This document shows positions 25,150 to 35,075 of a stretch of 64,000 nt of DNA, piece by piece. Under the pieces are notes generated by a model, which searched no databases, had not been told where the DNA came from, and worked only from the letters and a program-made list of their open reading frames with translations. The position numbers and the translations under genes are program-made. Position 1 is the first letter of the stretch. Each line of letters begins with the position of its first letter. Source of the stretch: Allohahella sp002354735 (lineage in GTDB: Bacteria; Pseudomonadota; Gammaproteobacteria; Pseudomonadales; Oleiphilaceae); NCBI RefSeq assembly GCF_047946665.1, contig NZ_CP172312.1, forward strand, positions 2,294,001 to 2,358,000. The letters run 5' to 3'.

Positions 25150-26103
25150 ATGATGGCCAATCTACTCGAGCAACTCCGAACCATGACCTCCGTGGTTGCA
25201 GACACTGGCGATGTTGAGGCCATCCTCAAGCATCGGCCCGACGACGCAACTACCAACCCATCGCTTCTGCTCAAGGCTGTCGACCTGCCGCACTACCGAA
25301 CGCTGCTCGACCAGGCCGTTAAAGCTGGCGATGGTAATGTCGAAGTCGTTTGTGATCGCTTTGCCACACTGGTGGGTGGTGAAATCCTCCAGGTCATCGA
25401 GGGCTATGTATCAACCGAGGTCGATGCCCGTCTCTCCTTCGACACTGCTGCCACCGTCAGCAAGGCCAAGCAGATCATCGAGTACTATGAAGCAGCCGGG
25501 ATTGCTCGCGATCGCATTCTGATCAAGATTGCAGCCACCTGGGAAGGCATCCAGGCAGCAGCTGAGCTCGAGCAACAGGGCATACAGTGCAACCTGACGC
25601 TGCTGTTCAGCTTTGCCCAGGCCCGCGCCTGTGCCGATGCCGGCGCCACCTTGATAAGCCCCTTCGTCGGCCGGATCTATGATTGGTACAAGCGCGATCG
25701 CGACGTGCGCCACATCGACCCGATCGATGACCCCGGCGTCAAATCGGTTGCGCAGATCTACGAGTTCTACAAACGACATGGCTTCAGGACCATTGTAATG
25801 GGGGCCAGTTTCCGTCATATCGGTCAGATCACTGCCCTCGCCGGCTGCGACAAGCTCACCATAGCGCCGAATTTGCTGCAGGAACTCGCTGAAACCGAAG
25901 AAGACCTGCAGCGCGCATTGCCGCCTCATGACAGCGAGCCTGAAGCGCGGCCGGCAGCACTGACAGAAGCCGAGTTCCGCTGGATGCTGAATGAGGATGC
26001 CATGGCAACGGAGAAGCTGGCTGAAGGTATCCGTACCTTCGCTGCCGATCAGATTGCGCTGGAACGCATCGTCAAACGGGCTATACAGGGTGATGTGCGG
26101 TAA
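25150..26103 (+). CDS. tal: Transaldolase
   Basis: Pentose-phosphate enzyme moving a dihydroxyacetone unit between sugar phosphates, 317 residues, the normal TalB-type length. Visible are DATTNPSLLLKA near the start, the Schiff-base lysine in ILIKIAATWEG, NLTLLFSFAQARACADAG, SPFVGRIYDWYK and MGASFRHIGQI. Two tandem ATGs at 25150 and 25153 are possible. Stop and cysC start overlap (TAATG), so tal and cysC are likely co-translated although their pathways differ. Confidence 0.95.
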   Translation: MMANLLEQLRTMTSVVADTGDVEAILKHRPDDATTNPSLLLKAVDLPHYRTLLDQAVKAGDGNVEVVCDRFATLVGGEILQVIEGYVSTEVDARLSFDTAATVSKAKQIIEYYEAAGIARDRILIKIAATWEGIQAAAELEQQGIQCNLTLLFSFAQARACADAGATLISPFVGRIYDWYKRDRDVRHIDPIDDPGVKSVAQIYEFYKRHGFRTIVMGASFRHIGQITALAGCDKLTIAPNLLQELAETEEDLQRALPPHDSEPEARPAALTEAEFRWMLNEDAMATEKLAEGIRTFAADQIALERIVKRAIQGDVR

Positions 26104-26768
26104 TGAGCGAGCAGAAGAACAGCAACATTGTCTGGCAGGCTTACAAGGTCAGCGCCACTCAGCGGGCAGAGCAGAAGGACCAGCAGCCCTGCGTAGTCTG
26201 GCTGACCGGCCTCAGCGGCGCTGGCAAGTCCACATTGGCCAGCGCACTTGACAGTCGCCTGCATCAGATGGGCCACCATACCTATGTGCTCGACGGGGAC
26301 AACGTGCGCCACGGCCTCAACAAGGATCTGGGATTTTCTGAAGTGGACAGGGTCGAGAACATCCGACGCGTGGGGGAAACTGCCTGTCTGATGGTGGATG
26401 CAGGCCTGATTGTGATCACGGCCTTCATTTCGCCATTCCGAAAAGACCGCAAAATGGTGAAGTCACTACTCAAGCCAGGGCAATTTATCGAAGTTCACGT
26501 CTCGACGCCTCTGGAAACCTGTGAAGGCCGTGATACCAAGGGCTTGTACAAGAAGGCGCGCTGCGGTCAGATCAAGGATTTTACCGGTGTGAACTCGCCG
26601 TATGAAGTTCCGGCCTCAGCCGATATCAGCATAGACACCAGCAGCCGTAGCCTGGACGAATGTATCGATGAACTCGTCGATTACCTCACGCAGTACGGCT
26701 ACATCCGAAAGCTGACCAATACCGATCAGCCTCCTGTGACCGACATCAGCCGAGCCGGGCAGGCCTGA
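26103..26768 (+). CDS. cysC: Adenylyl-sulfate (APS) kinase
   Basis: Kinase of 221 residues phosphorylating adenosine 5-phosphosulfate to PAPS in sulfate activation. P-loop WLTGLSGAGKSTLA near residue 40, YVLDGDNVRHGLNKDLGFS (APS binding), RVGETACLMVDAG, ITAFISPFRKDR and YKKARCGQIKDFTGV are all typical. A free-standing kinase is used when CysNC is not fused or in polysaccharide sulfation; no cysDN is in the window. Its last 23 bp overlap the convergent lolD. Confidence 0.93.
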   Translation: MSEQKNSNIVWQAYKVSATQRAEQKDQQPCVVWLTGLSGAGKSTLASALDSRLHQMGHHTYVLDGDNVRHGLNKDLGFSEVDRVENIRRVGETACLMVDAGLIVITAFISPFRKDRKMVKSLLKPGQFIEVHVSTPLETCEGRDTKGLYKKARCGQIKDFTGVNSPYEVPASADISIDTSSRSLDECIDELVDYLTQYGYIRKLTNTDQPPVTDISRAGQA

Positions 26769-27453
26769 GCACACCATGCTCCAGCGCATACACGGTCTGC
26801 ATGGTATTGGCGAGCGCGTGATCGTGCGTCACTAGCACGAAGGCAATGGCCAGACGATCAACCAGGTCGCGAAGAATGGCAGTAACCTGATCGGCCGTGT
26901 TCGGGTCGAGATTGCCCGTGGGCTCATCCATCATCACACATGATGGCTCTGTCACCAGGGCTCGGGCGATAGCCACACGCTGGCGTTCTCCGCCCGACAG
27001 TGCGCCCGGCTTGTGCTGTAGCCTGTGTTTCAGCCCCACTTGCTCCAGGTAGGCCTCCGCCCGCGAACGCGCCTTCGAAACCGGTAGCTTGCGCAGCAGC
27101 AATGGCATTGCCACGTTTTCCAGTGCCGTGAACTCTGGCAACAGATGATGAAACTGGTACACAAACCCAAGATGCTGATTGCGCTGGCTGGCTTTCGCCG
27201 CCTCGCCGATCGTCGTGAGGTCTGTGCCAGCCAGTTCGATGCGCCCCCTGGTCGGGCTGTCCAGGCCACCAAGCAGATTCAGCAGTGTCGACTTGCCGGA
27301 ACCGCTGGCACCGATAATGGCTACCGTGTCGCCAGGAAATATGTCGATCGAGATATCGTTGAAGATCTCGATTTCCGTTCGCCCCTGTTGATAGGCCTTT
27401 CCCAGACCGGAACAGCGGATGACCGGCTTGGTTCGGTCGATGACATTATTCAT
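26746..27453 (-). CDS. lolD: Lipoprotein-release ABC ATPase LolD
   Basis: ATPase of 235 residues driving release of outer-membrane lipoproteins from the inner membrane to LolA. Walker A IGASGSGKSTLLNLLGG, the LolD-type LGFVYQFHHLLPEFTALENV, signature LSGGERQRVAIARAL and Walker B CVMMDEPTGNLDP are visible. It overlaps the upstream permease gene by 8 bp. Only one membrane partner is encoded in the operon. Confidence 0.92.
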   Translation of the reverse strand: MNNVIDRTKPVIRCSGLGKAYQQGRTEIEIFNDISIDIFPGDTVAIIGASGSGKSTLLNLLGGLDSPTRGRIELAGTDLTTIGEAAKASQRNQHLGFVYQFHHLLPEFTALENVAMPLLLRKLPVSKARSRAEAYLEQVGLKHRLQHKPGALSGGERQRVAIARALVTEPSCVMMDEPTGNLDPNTADQVTAILRDLVDRLAIAFVLVTHDHALANTMQTVYALEHGVLRPARLG

Positions 27454-28687
27454 AGCGAAGAGCCTCGGCAGGCGCGATTTTGGACGCCTTCATGGCGGGA
27501 TAGATGGTAGCCAGGAACGCCAGGCCCAGGGCACTGCCGCAAATAATCGCCACGTCGTTCCACAGCAATTGTGAAGGAAGATAGCTGATGAAGTAGACGT
27601 CTGCGCTGAGGAACTGGAAGCCGAGAGTCTGTTCAACCCAAGCGATCAGGCCGCTGATGTTGCTAGCCAGCAACACACCCAGCACTGCACCACTGAAAAT
27701 ACCGATGCAGCCGATTAGTAGTCCCTGGAACAGGAAGATGCGCAGAATAGTGCCAGGTGTGGCCCCCATTGTTCGCAGTATGGCGATGTCTGCGCGCTTG
27801 TCCGTGACCACCATCACCAGTGTGGAGACAATGTTGAAGGCCGCGACGGCGATAATCATCATCAACAGCAGCCCGACCAGTGTCTTTTCCATGCGAATGG
27901 CCTGAAACAGGTTGCCATGGCTTCGCGTCCAGTCACTCGCAGAATAGTTCGAGCCGAGCTCACCCACTGCCCGCCATGCGACCTGCTGGGCCTTGAAGAG
28001 ATCATCGACCTTGAGCCGGATGCCATCAACACGCTCGCCCATACGCTTGAGTTTGGCCGCATCATCGATGTGGATCAGTGCCAGGTTGCCGTCTATCTCT
28101 GCGCCGACGCTGAAGATGCCTACGACCTTGAAACGCTTAAGCCGGGGGAATACTCCGGCTGGGGTCACAGAGGCCTCTGGCAGCACCACAGTGACCTTGT
28201 CGCCTATCCTGGCATGCATGTACGAAGCAAGGATGTCACCGAGCACGATATTGAACTCACCGCTCTCCAGGTCGTCCAGCGAGCCGGCCTTCATATGGTT
28301 CTGAACGATAGAGACGCCCTTCTCGAGCTCGGGTTCTATCCCGTTGAGCAACATACCTCGAACGCTGCCGGCCGAGGTCAGCATGCCCTGCGCGTGGATA
28401 TAGGGCGCCATGGCGACGATATCGGGACTATCGGGAATCTTCTCAGCAATGGCCTGCCAATCACGCATGCCATCGTAGGCCTGAATGGTAGCGTGCGGCA
28501 CCATGCCGAGAATGCGTTCACGCAATTCACGATCAAAGCCATTCATGACCGACATCACAGTGATAAGCACCAGCACACCCAGTGCAAGGCCGATCATGGA
28601 TGACAGCGAAATGAAGGAAATGAAGTGGTTGCCCTTCTTCGCCCAGGTGTAGCGAAGTCCGATGAAAAACGGAAGTGGTTTGAACAT
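27446..28687 (-). CDS. lolC: Lipoprotein-releasing permease, LolC/E (LolF) type
   Basis: Inner-membrane permease of 413 residues with four helices and a large periplasmic domain, partner of LolD. The N-terminus PLPFFIGLRYTWAKKGNHFISFISLSSMIGLALGV and the second-half motif DKRADIAILRTMGATPGTI are diagnostic of the LolC/LolE family. In P. aeruginosa the equivalent locus has lolC, lolD, lolE and then the PilZ gene; here there is no second permease between this gene and the divergent PilZ gene. A homodimeric LolF-type arrangement is therefore possible. Confidence 0.88.
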   Translation of the reverse strand: MFKPLPFFIGLRYTWAKKGNHFISFISLSSMIGLALGVLVLITVMSVMNGFDRELRERILGMVPHATIQAYDGMRDWQAIAEKIPDSPDIVAMAPYIHAQGMLTSAGSVRGMLLNGIEPELEKGVSIVQNHMKAGSLDDLESGEFNIVLGDILASYMHARIGDKVTVVLPEASVTPAGVFPRLKRFKVVGIFSVGAEIDGNLALIHIDDAAKLKRMGERVDGIRLKVDDLFKAQQVAWRAVGELGSNYSASDWTRSHGNLFQAIRMEKTLVGLLLMMIIAVAAFNIVSTLVMVVTDKRADIAILRTMGATPGTILRIFLFQGLLIGCIGIFSGAVLGVLLASNISGLIAWVEQTLGFQFLSADVYFISYLPSQLLWNDVAIICGSALGLAFLATIYPAMKASKIAPAEALRYE

Positions 28688-28819
28688 TCTTCAAAAAATC
28701 CTTCAGGACTGCGGCGAGCCACTATAATAAATAAATGGCGGCGTTGCGACTGCCCTCTGCATCTATCAGAAAGGCTAGCGAATCGCCCATGAAATCAAGC
28801 AACAGACCTATGGCCCACG

Positions 28820-29452
28820 ATGAACGACTTCCCCAACAACAGACGTAATTTCTTTCGTGTCAGAACAATGGCACAGATTGAATACCACGCTGTCCGTGCC
28901 GATCGCGATGATGAGCTCAGCGTTCGGCCAGTGTACTACGAGCTGCTGACCGAGCTGCAGAAGATCGACGTCGAGTGCCAGCGAGCCCTGACGAGCCTGC
29001 ATGATCTGCCGGAGGTGAACAGACACATCGTCTCACTGTTCAAGTTGCAGAGCCGAAAGATCGACCTGATTGCACGCACACTAGCGCTTACCGAAGACAA
29101 GCTCGACGAGCAGCGCCTGACTGAAATCAGCCTGAGCGAGGGCGGCATGGCTTTTCAGGTGGGCGGGATGCAGCAGCCAGGCGACCGCCTGGCCGTGAAG
29201 GCGACCTTCCTGCCCGGTTATACCACCATGATCGTTCACGTCGAAGTCATTGATGTGCAGCATGAAGAGGACGGCTACTGGGTCCGAACCGCATTTCTGG
29301 ACCTGGACGAAAGCCAGCGACAGCTTATCGCCAAGCACATTCTTCGCATGCAGCAGAATGAACGGCGTCGCTATTACGAAGAATCAGCCGAGCCTGTCAT
29401 CACGCCGGTGGACCGTCACCACATGTTTCGGGACGACGACCTGCTGGGTTAG
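28820..29452 (+). CDS. PilZ-domain protein
   Basis: 210-residue cytoplasmic protein, divergent from the lol operon exactly as in Pseudomonas. The N-terminal RNFFRVR provides the RxxxR half of the c-di-GMP motif, followed by a helical insertion (residues 30-105) and a second half ISLSEGGMAF. The usual D/N-x-S-x-x-G is here S-L-S-E-G-G, lacking the acidic or amide residue, so c-di-GMP binding may be weak. The long helical insert is unusual for a bare PilZ domain. Function is unknown; the conserved link to lipoprotein export is suggestive only. Confidence 0.75.
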   Translation: MNDFPNNRRNFFRVRTMAQIEYHAVRADRDDELSVRPVYYELLTELQKIDVECQRALTSLHDLPEVNRHIVSLFKLQSRKIDLIARTLALTEDKLDEQRLTEISLSEGGMAFQVGGMQQPGDRLAVKATFLPGYTTMIVHVEVIDVQHEEDGYWVRTAFLDLDESQRQLIAKHILRMQQNERRRYYEESAEPVITPVDRHHMFRDDDLLG

Positions 29453-29535
29453 TCGTTAGCATTCTGATCAGCCAGCTTGTCCCGGCGCGGTTTCCGTTGC
29501 CGCTCGGGACGGGCAACGCACAGGAGTACAGACCA

Positions 29536-29835
29536 TTGAAGACGCTTCAACTCATTACGCCAGCCCTGCTCTGCCTGGGACTTACCTTAGCCCCTGTACA
29601 AGCCGACGAACTGAAGATCGGCGTCGCTTCGCAAATGCAGAGACAGAAGTCCGCCTACGACGGTAAGCTACCGGAGCCGGGTCTTCCTCAGGATACCGTT
29701 CAGCGTGAGTTCGGTGAGCCTGTCAGAGTGAGAGGCCCTGTCGGCGACCCGGCGATCACGATCTGGGAATATCCCGGATATTCCGTGTTTTTCGAAAACA
29801 ATACTGTGATTCACACCGTTCTGAAGTCAGGGTAA
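29536..29835 (+). CDS. Small periplasmic protein, unknown
   Basis: 99-residue exported protein. A signal peptide (LKTLQLITPALLCLGLTLAPVQA, shown here only in part: start KTLQL, cleavage after VQA) is followed by a mature part of about 75 residues containing PQDTVQREFGEPVRVRGPVGDP and WEYPGYSVFFENNTVIHTV. The F-G-E-P / W-x-Y-P-x-Y-x-V-x-F-E-x-x-x-V pattern recalls SmpA/OmlA-like or lipocalin-sized beta folds, but I cannot name a family. TTG at 29536 is preferred over an ATG-like start at 29497 because AGGAG lies 9 bp upstream. It is followed 41 bp later by the deiminase gene. Confidence 0.65.
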   Translation: MKTLQLITPALLCLGLTLAPVQADELKIGVASQMQRQKSAYDGKLPEPGLPQDTVQREFGEPVRVRGPVGDPAITIWEYPGYSVFFENNTVIHTVLKSG

Positions 29836-29876
29836 AGTACGCAGCTCTCTCAGCCACCGAAAACAGTTGACCTACA

Positions 29877-30938
29877 TTGACACAGACAAGAAGAATCCGA
29901 CTGCCCGCAGAGTGGGAGCCGCAGAGCGCGGTGCTACTCACCTGGCCCCACGAACAGACCGACTGGCAGGATCAGCTCGAGCGTGCCCATGCCACGTTCC
30001 TGGAGATCGCGCTGGCCATCTGCCGTCATCAGGCCCTCATCATCAACTGCCAGTCCTTCGAGATCATCGAGCGTATTGCTGATGAACTCGGTGCTGCGGG
30101 TGTGGATCCACGCCAGGTCAAACTGGTTCACGCACCATCCAATGATACCTGGGTGCGCGACCATGGCCCGATCACGGTCTACGAACGCATGCCAGGCGAG
30201 CAGGAGCCGGAAGCCGTCCTGATCGACTTCCAGTTCAATGCCTGGGGCGGCAAGTTCGCGGCGGAGAAAGACAATCAGCTCACGACCATCCTGCACGAGC
30301 TCGATACCTTCGGCATGACTCAGCTGCATCATGTGGACTACATCCTCGAAGGTGGTGCCATCGAGTCCAACGGGGCGGGCACGATTCTCACGACGACCCG
30401 CTGTGTGACGAGTGCCACGCGCAATCCCGAACAGACCAAGACCAGCGTCGGCAAGATCTTCGCCAAGCATTTCGGCTGCGATACCGTGCACTGGCTGGAT
30501 CACGGCTACCTCGCCGGCGACGATACCGATGGTCATATCGACACCCTGGCGCGCTTCTATGGCGAGCGGCAGATCTGCTATGTGCAATGCCAGGACCCTG
30601 AGGACGAGCACAAGTCGGCGCTCGATGCCATGGAAGCCCAGCTGCAGGCCTTGCGCACCAGCGACCACCAGCCCTACGAACTGACGCCTCTCCCTATGGT
30701 TTCGCCGCAGTTCGACGACGAGGGCAACCGTCTGCCAGCAACCTACGCCAACTTCCTTATTATCAACGATGCGGTGCTACTACCGACCTATAGCGCGCCG
30801 GAAGACGAGGAAGCCATTCGCATCATGCGCAAATGCTTCCCCGATCGCGAAATCATCCCCATCGACTGCAGTGTCCTCATAACCCAGGGCGGCAGCCTGC
30901 ACTGCGTTACCATGCAGCTCCCGGAGGGTGTCGACTGA
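29877..30938 (+). CDS. aguA: Agmatine deiminase / peptidyl-arginine deiminase family
   Basis: Guanidino-group deiminase of 353 residues, probably converting agmatine to N-carbamoylputrescine and ammonia. The PPAD fold is evident: PAEWEPQSAVLLTWPHEQTDW at the start, NDTWVRDHGPI, FNAWGGKF, EGGAIESNGAGT, DDTDGHIDTLARF (catalytic His) and the catalytic Cys in GGSLHCVTMQLP. TTG at 29877 starts the conserved segment. The usual partner aguB (amidase) is not adjacent: the next gene, a MoxR ATPase, begins by a TGATG overlap. The polyamine link with the transporter at 5-9 kb is a coincidence of family, not proof of a pathway. Confidence 0.88.
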   Translation: MTQTRRIRLPAEWEPQSAVLLTWPHEQTDWQDQLERAHATFLEIALAICRHQALIINCQSFEIIERIADELGAAGVDPRQVKLVHAPSNDTWVRDHGPITVYERMPGEQEPEAVLIDFQFNAWGGKFAAEKDNQLTTILHELDTFGMTQLHHVDYILEGGAIESNGAGTILTTTRCVTSATRNPEQTKTSVGKIFAKHFGCDTVHWLDHGYLAGDDTDGHIDTLARFYGERQICYVQCQDPEDEHKSALDAMEAQLQALRTSDHQPYELTPLPMVSPQFDDEGNRLPATYANFLIINDAVLLPTYSAPEDEEAIRIMRKCFPDREIIPIDCSVLITQGGSLHCVTMQLPEGVD

Positions 30939-31870
30939 TGTCACTGAAAGCACTGCAGACGGCGCTGGGCAACCTGCGCCAGACACAGCTGAATATCGAA
31001 ACGGTCATTCTCGGCAAGTCCGAGCAGATCACGATGGCGCTGTGTTGTCTGCTCTGCAAGGGACATCTGTTGATCGAGGACATTCCGGGCATGGGGAAGA
31101 CCACGCTCTCGCATGCACTCGCAAACGCACTGGGTCTGTCGTACAACCGCATCCAGTTTACCAGCGACCTGCTGCCGGCCGACCTGCTCGGCCTGAATCT
31201 GTTCGACAAGAATAGTAACGAGTTCGTTTTTCACCCCGGCCCGCTATTCGCACAGCTGGTGCTGGCCGATGAAATCAATCGCGCAACGCCGAAAGCGCAG
31301 AGTGCGCTGCTTGAGGCCATGGAAGAACGCCAGATCAGCATCGAAGGCACGACGCATCCTCTGCCAAAGCCATTCTTTGTGATCGCGACGCAGAATCCCA
31401 GCGACCAGAGTGGCACCTATCTGCTCCCGGAATCACAAATGGATCGCTTCTTCATGCGCATCCATCTCGGCTTCCCGCCACCAAAGGCCGAGCGTGAACT
31501 GCTGCAGGGCGTCGATCGCCGAGCCATGGTCCAGGCAATGGAAAGCATGCTCTCGCCAGACACGCTCACTGTGCTCCAGGATGCCGTGGAGCGTATTCAT
31601 ACCAGCGACGCACTGCTCGACTATGTTCAGCGCATCATCGCCTTCACACGCTCTGGCAGCAAAATGGGTAACGGCCTTTCGCCGCGAGGCGCAATTGCCC
31701 TCGTCCGCGCGGCCAAGGCATGGGCGCTCATGCACGAACGGGATTTCGCACTGCCGGATGACGTGCAGGCCGTGCTACCCGCTGTTATCGAACATCGTCT
31801 TGGCAGCAGCAGCCGTGCCAGCCATCACCCGCTATCGGAGCAGATCCTACAGCAGGTGCCTGCGCTATGA
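30938..31870 (+). CDS. MoxR-family AAA+ ATPase
   Basis: ATPase of 310 residues of the MoxR/RavA clade, chaperone-like proteins usually encoded with a DUF58 vWA-like protein and transglutaminase. Walker A is EDIPGMGKTTLSHALA, Walker B LVLADEINRATPKAQSALLEAM, sensor 1 FFVIATQNPSDQSGT, and the arginine-finger region follows LPESQMDRFFMRI. ATG at 30938 overlaps the deiminase stop. What follows is a 17-codon stub (31867-31917), not a partner gene, so this MoxR looks orphaned. Confidence 0.92.
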   Translation: MSLKALQTALGNLRQTQLNIETVILGKSEQITMALCCLLCKGHLLIEDIPGMGKTTLSHALANALGLSYNRIQFTSDLLPADLLGLNLFDKNSNEFVFHPGPLFAQLVLADEINRATPKAQSALLEAMEERQISIEGTTHPLPKPFFVIATQNPSDQSGTYLLPESQMDRFFMRIHLGFPPPKAERELLQGVDRRAMVQAMESMLSPDTLTVLQDAVERIHTSDALLDYVQRIIAFTRSGSKMGNGLSPRGAIALVRAAKAWALMHERDFALPDDVQAVLPAVIEHRLGSSSRASHHPLSEQILQQVPAL

Positions 31871-31917
31871 CGCTAACGGCCGCAATTCGTGCCCGCCAGC
31901 GCTACCGACAGGCATAA
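31867..31917 (+). pseudogene. 17-codon stub, possible N-terminus of a lost DUF58 gene
   Basis: An ATG overlaps the moxR stop as ATGA and reads 16 codons (MTLTAAIRARQRYRQA) to TAA. The coupled start and a basic, helical N-terminus are what one expects of the DUF58 gene that normally follows moxR. Everything beyond is absent, and the 163-bp gap runs straight to trxB. A chance short frame is the alternative. Confidence 0.35.
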
Positions 31918-32080
31918 CTTTGCTATGTCTGCGATTGCCAGAACTCATCATATCGCGCCTTGTTCTGTGCTAATGTGCCCCCATTGATTTTATGCCTGAC
32001 CACCAACATCAAAGCCCTGACCTGGCGTTGCCACAGCAGCTCCGGCTGTTGCCGTCCATGTCCGCTACAAAGGATTCTTC

Positions 32081-33049
<969 letters not shown>

Positions 33050-33083
33050 ATGGGCCATGTCCAGACGCTGAGCCGGTTCTGAC

Positions 33084-33851
33084 ATGCCAGCCTACCTGCC
33101 CTGGCTCGATGAACGCTCAGTAGAGCGCTCATCGAGCGGCGAACTCAGCTATCACTTCCCTCCAGTAGAGACGGCGCTCGAAGAACCTGATGGTCTGCTC
33201 TGTGCAGGCGGGGATCTCTCTATGGGACGCTTGTTGAGCGCCTATGGAAAAGGCATCTTTCCCTGGTTTTCTTCGGACCAGCCCATACTATGGTGGTCGC
33301 CGGATCCTCGCTGCCTCTTCCTGCCAGGCGATCTTCATGTCAGCCGCAGTCTCCGCCGCCGAATCAAACGACAGATGTCGTCCCCAAACTATCGCTTCAC
33401 TTTCGATACTGATTTCGCCGCCACCATGGCCGCCTGTGCGGATCGTGAGGAAACGTGGATAACGCCCGACATGACACGGGCTTATCACCGCTTGCACAAA
33501 GCCGGACACGCGCATTCGGCAGAGCTTTGGCACCTGACGGACAACGGCCGCTGGCAACTTGTCGGCGGACTCTATGGCCTCGCTCTCGGCCGCTGTTTTT
33601 TCGGCGAGTCCATGTTCTCGCGGCAGACTGATGCCTCGAAAATTGTTATCGCGCTACTGTTCTGGCACCTCACCCACTGGGGTTATCGCCTGCTCGACTG
33701 CCAGGTCGTCAGTGATCATCTGCTCTCCCTTGGGGCCACAGTGATGCCCCGCGTCGAATTTTCAGCCTTGCTCGAGATGCATGTGGCCGCAGAAAGTAGC
33801 CCGCAACATCAATGGAAAATGATTCCGGAATTATTACAAAACGTTTCATGA
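33084..33851 (+). CDS. aat: Leucyl/phenylalanyl-tRNA-protein transferase
   Basis: N-end-rule enzyme of 255 residues that adds Leu or Phe from aminoacyl-tRNA to proteins with N-terminal Lys or Arg. It contains PDGLLCAGGDLS, LLSAYGKGIFPWFS, WWSPDPRCLFLPGDLHVSRSL, AELWHLTD and GGLYGLALGRCFFGESMFS, all standard. The substrates it makes are delivered by ClpS to ClpA, whose genes lie 1.3 kb downstream on the other strand. Confidence 0.95.
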   Translation: MPAYLPWLDERSVERSSSGELSYHFPPVETALEEPDGLLCAGGDLSMGRLLSAYGKGIFPWFSSDQPILWWSPDPRCLFLPGDLHVSRSLRRRIKRQMSSPNYRFTFDTDFAATMAACADREETWITPDMTRAYHRLHKAGHAHSAELWHLTDNGRWQLVGGLYGLALGRCFFGESMFSRQTDASKIVIALLFWHLTHWGYRLLDCQVVSDHLLSLGATVMPRVEFSALLEMHVAAESSPQHQWKMIPELLQNVS

Positions 33852-33928
33852 AGCCTAAAGCGGCACACATTCGCTTTCATCCAAGGTTTTTTGCAGTATG
33901 CTTAGTCCATCTGGATTATTGTTGAGCT

Positions 33929-34648
33929 GTGATAAATAACGTGACCAAGCTTCACTCACTAATCTACTTCGCTACGCCCGAGCACGAGTGCAGTTATCTC
34001 GACGGACGTCTCGCTACCACGGTATTTGTCGATCCATCGGCAGAAATCGATTTCGAGACCTATTCCAGACTGTCGCTTAATGGCTTCCGTCGTAGTGGCA
34101 ATCATTACTACAAGCCCAAATGCGAGGCTTGCAGTGCTTGCATTCCTGTCCGCATTCCAGTGGCCCACTTTCGGCTCAGCAAGAGCCAGAAGCGAATTGT
34201 GTCGCGCAACAAGGACCTGACGATCAACATTCGTAAGCCCGAATATGATCCACGGCATTTTGCGCTTTACGAACGGTATATCAACACGAAGCATGCCGAC
34301 GGGGACATGTATCCACCCAGCCTGAGCCAGTTTGAAAACTTCCTGCTGGAGGCTCGACCAGAAACCGAGTTCGTGGAGTTTATCGACGATGGCAATCTGC
34401 TGGCGGTGGCTGTAATCGATCATACTGCTGATGGGCTTTCAGCCATCTACACCTTCTATGACAACCTCCAGGCCAGACGAAGCCTCGGTGTTTTTGCTGT
34501 GCTCTGGCAAATTGCCTATGCCCATGAGCGCGGTGTGCCGTATCTCTACCTGGGTTACTGGATACGCGGTTGTCAGAAAATGTCGTATAAAACCAACTAT
34601 CGACCGCTCGAAATGCTGGTGCACGGCCGCTGGCTCGCTATAGGCTGA
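33929..34648 (+). CDS. bpt: Aspartate/glutamate leucyltransferase Bpt
   Basis: Second N-end-rule transferase (239 residues), adding Leu to N-terminal Asp or Glu. The family core is seen in RLATTVFVDP, LSLNGFRRSGNHYYKPKCEACSAC (cysteine-rich arginyltransferase motif), KHADGDMYPPS, IYTFYDNLQARRSLGVFAVL and YLYLGYWIRGCQKMSYKTNYRPLEML. GTG at 33929 is likely, with a second GTG four codons later. It works with Aat and ClpS/ClpA. Confidence 0.95.
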   Translation: MINNVTKLHSLIYFATPEHECSYLDGRLATTVFVDPSAEIDFETYSRLSLNGFRRSGNHYYKPKCEACSACIPVRIPVAHFRLSKSQKRIVSRNKDLTINIRKPEYDPRHFALYERYINTKHADGDMYPPSLSQFENFLLEARPETEFVEFIDDGNLLAVAVIDHTADGLSAIYTFYDNLQARRSLGVFAVLWQIAYAHERGVPYLYLGYWIRGCQKMSYKTNYRPLEMLVHGRWLAIG

Positions 34649-34821
34649 ACTCGGCTTTTTTGCGTTTTGCCCGAAACTCGTGCAAAATCCGTCCTCATTT
34701 TTCTGCACATACCAATATTCTTAATTTTCACCGGGTGCGCCGTTTTGCTGCAACTCGGTCAGGCCGTTTGCCGCGCCGAGGCGTAGTAACGACCAACAGT
34801 CCAACAGAGGGTTGATGCCGG

Positions 34822-35043
34822 ATGGCAAAAGAAGACAACAGTATTGAAATGGAAGGGACTATCGTCGATACCCTGCCAAACACCATGTTCCGGGTTGAGC
34901 TCGAGAACGGTCACATTATGACTGCACACATTTCTGGCAAGATGCGCAAGAACTATATCCGCATACTGACTGGAGACAAGGTCAAGGTCGAAATGTCACC
35001 TTACGACCTGAGCAAGGGCCGCATCGTCTACCGCGCCAAGTAA
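34822..35043 (+). CDS. infA: Translation initiation factor IF-1
   Basis: 73-residue OB-fold protein essential for initiation: MEGTIVDTLPNTMFRVELENGH, AHISGKMRKNYIRILTGDKV and YDLSKGRIVYRAK are nearly invariant. The usual length is 72. The 173 bp before it contain no other gene that I can see; the AGAGGG site near 34806 precedes the ATG. Downstream lies the clpA terminator hairpin reading from the opposite side. Confidence 0.97.
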   Translation: MAKEDNSIEMEGTIVDTLPNTMFRVELENGHIMTAHISGKMRKNYIRILTGDKVKVEMSPYDLSKGRIVYRAK

Positions 35044-35075
35044 GCCGACGCCTCTCTTTACAGACAGATAGGCCA

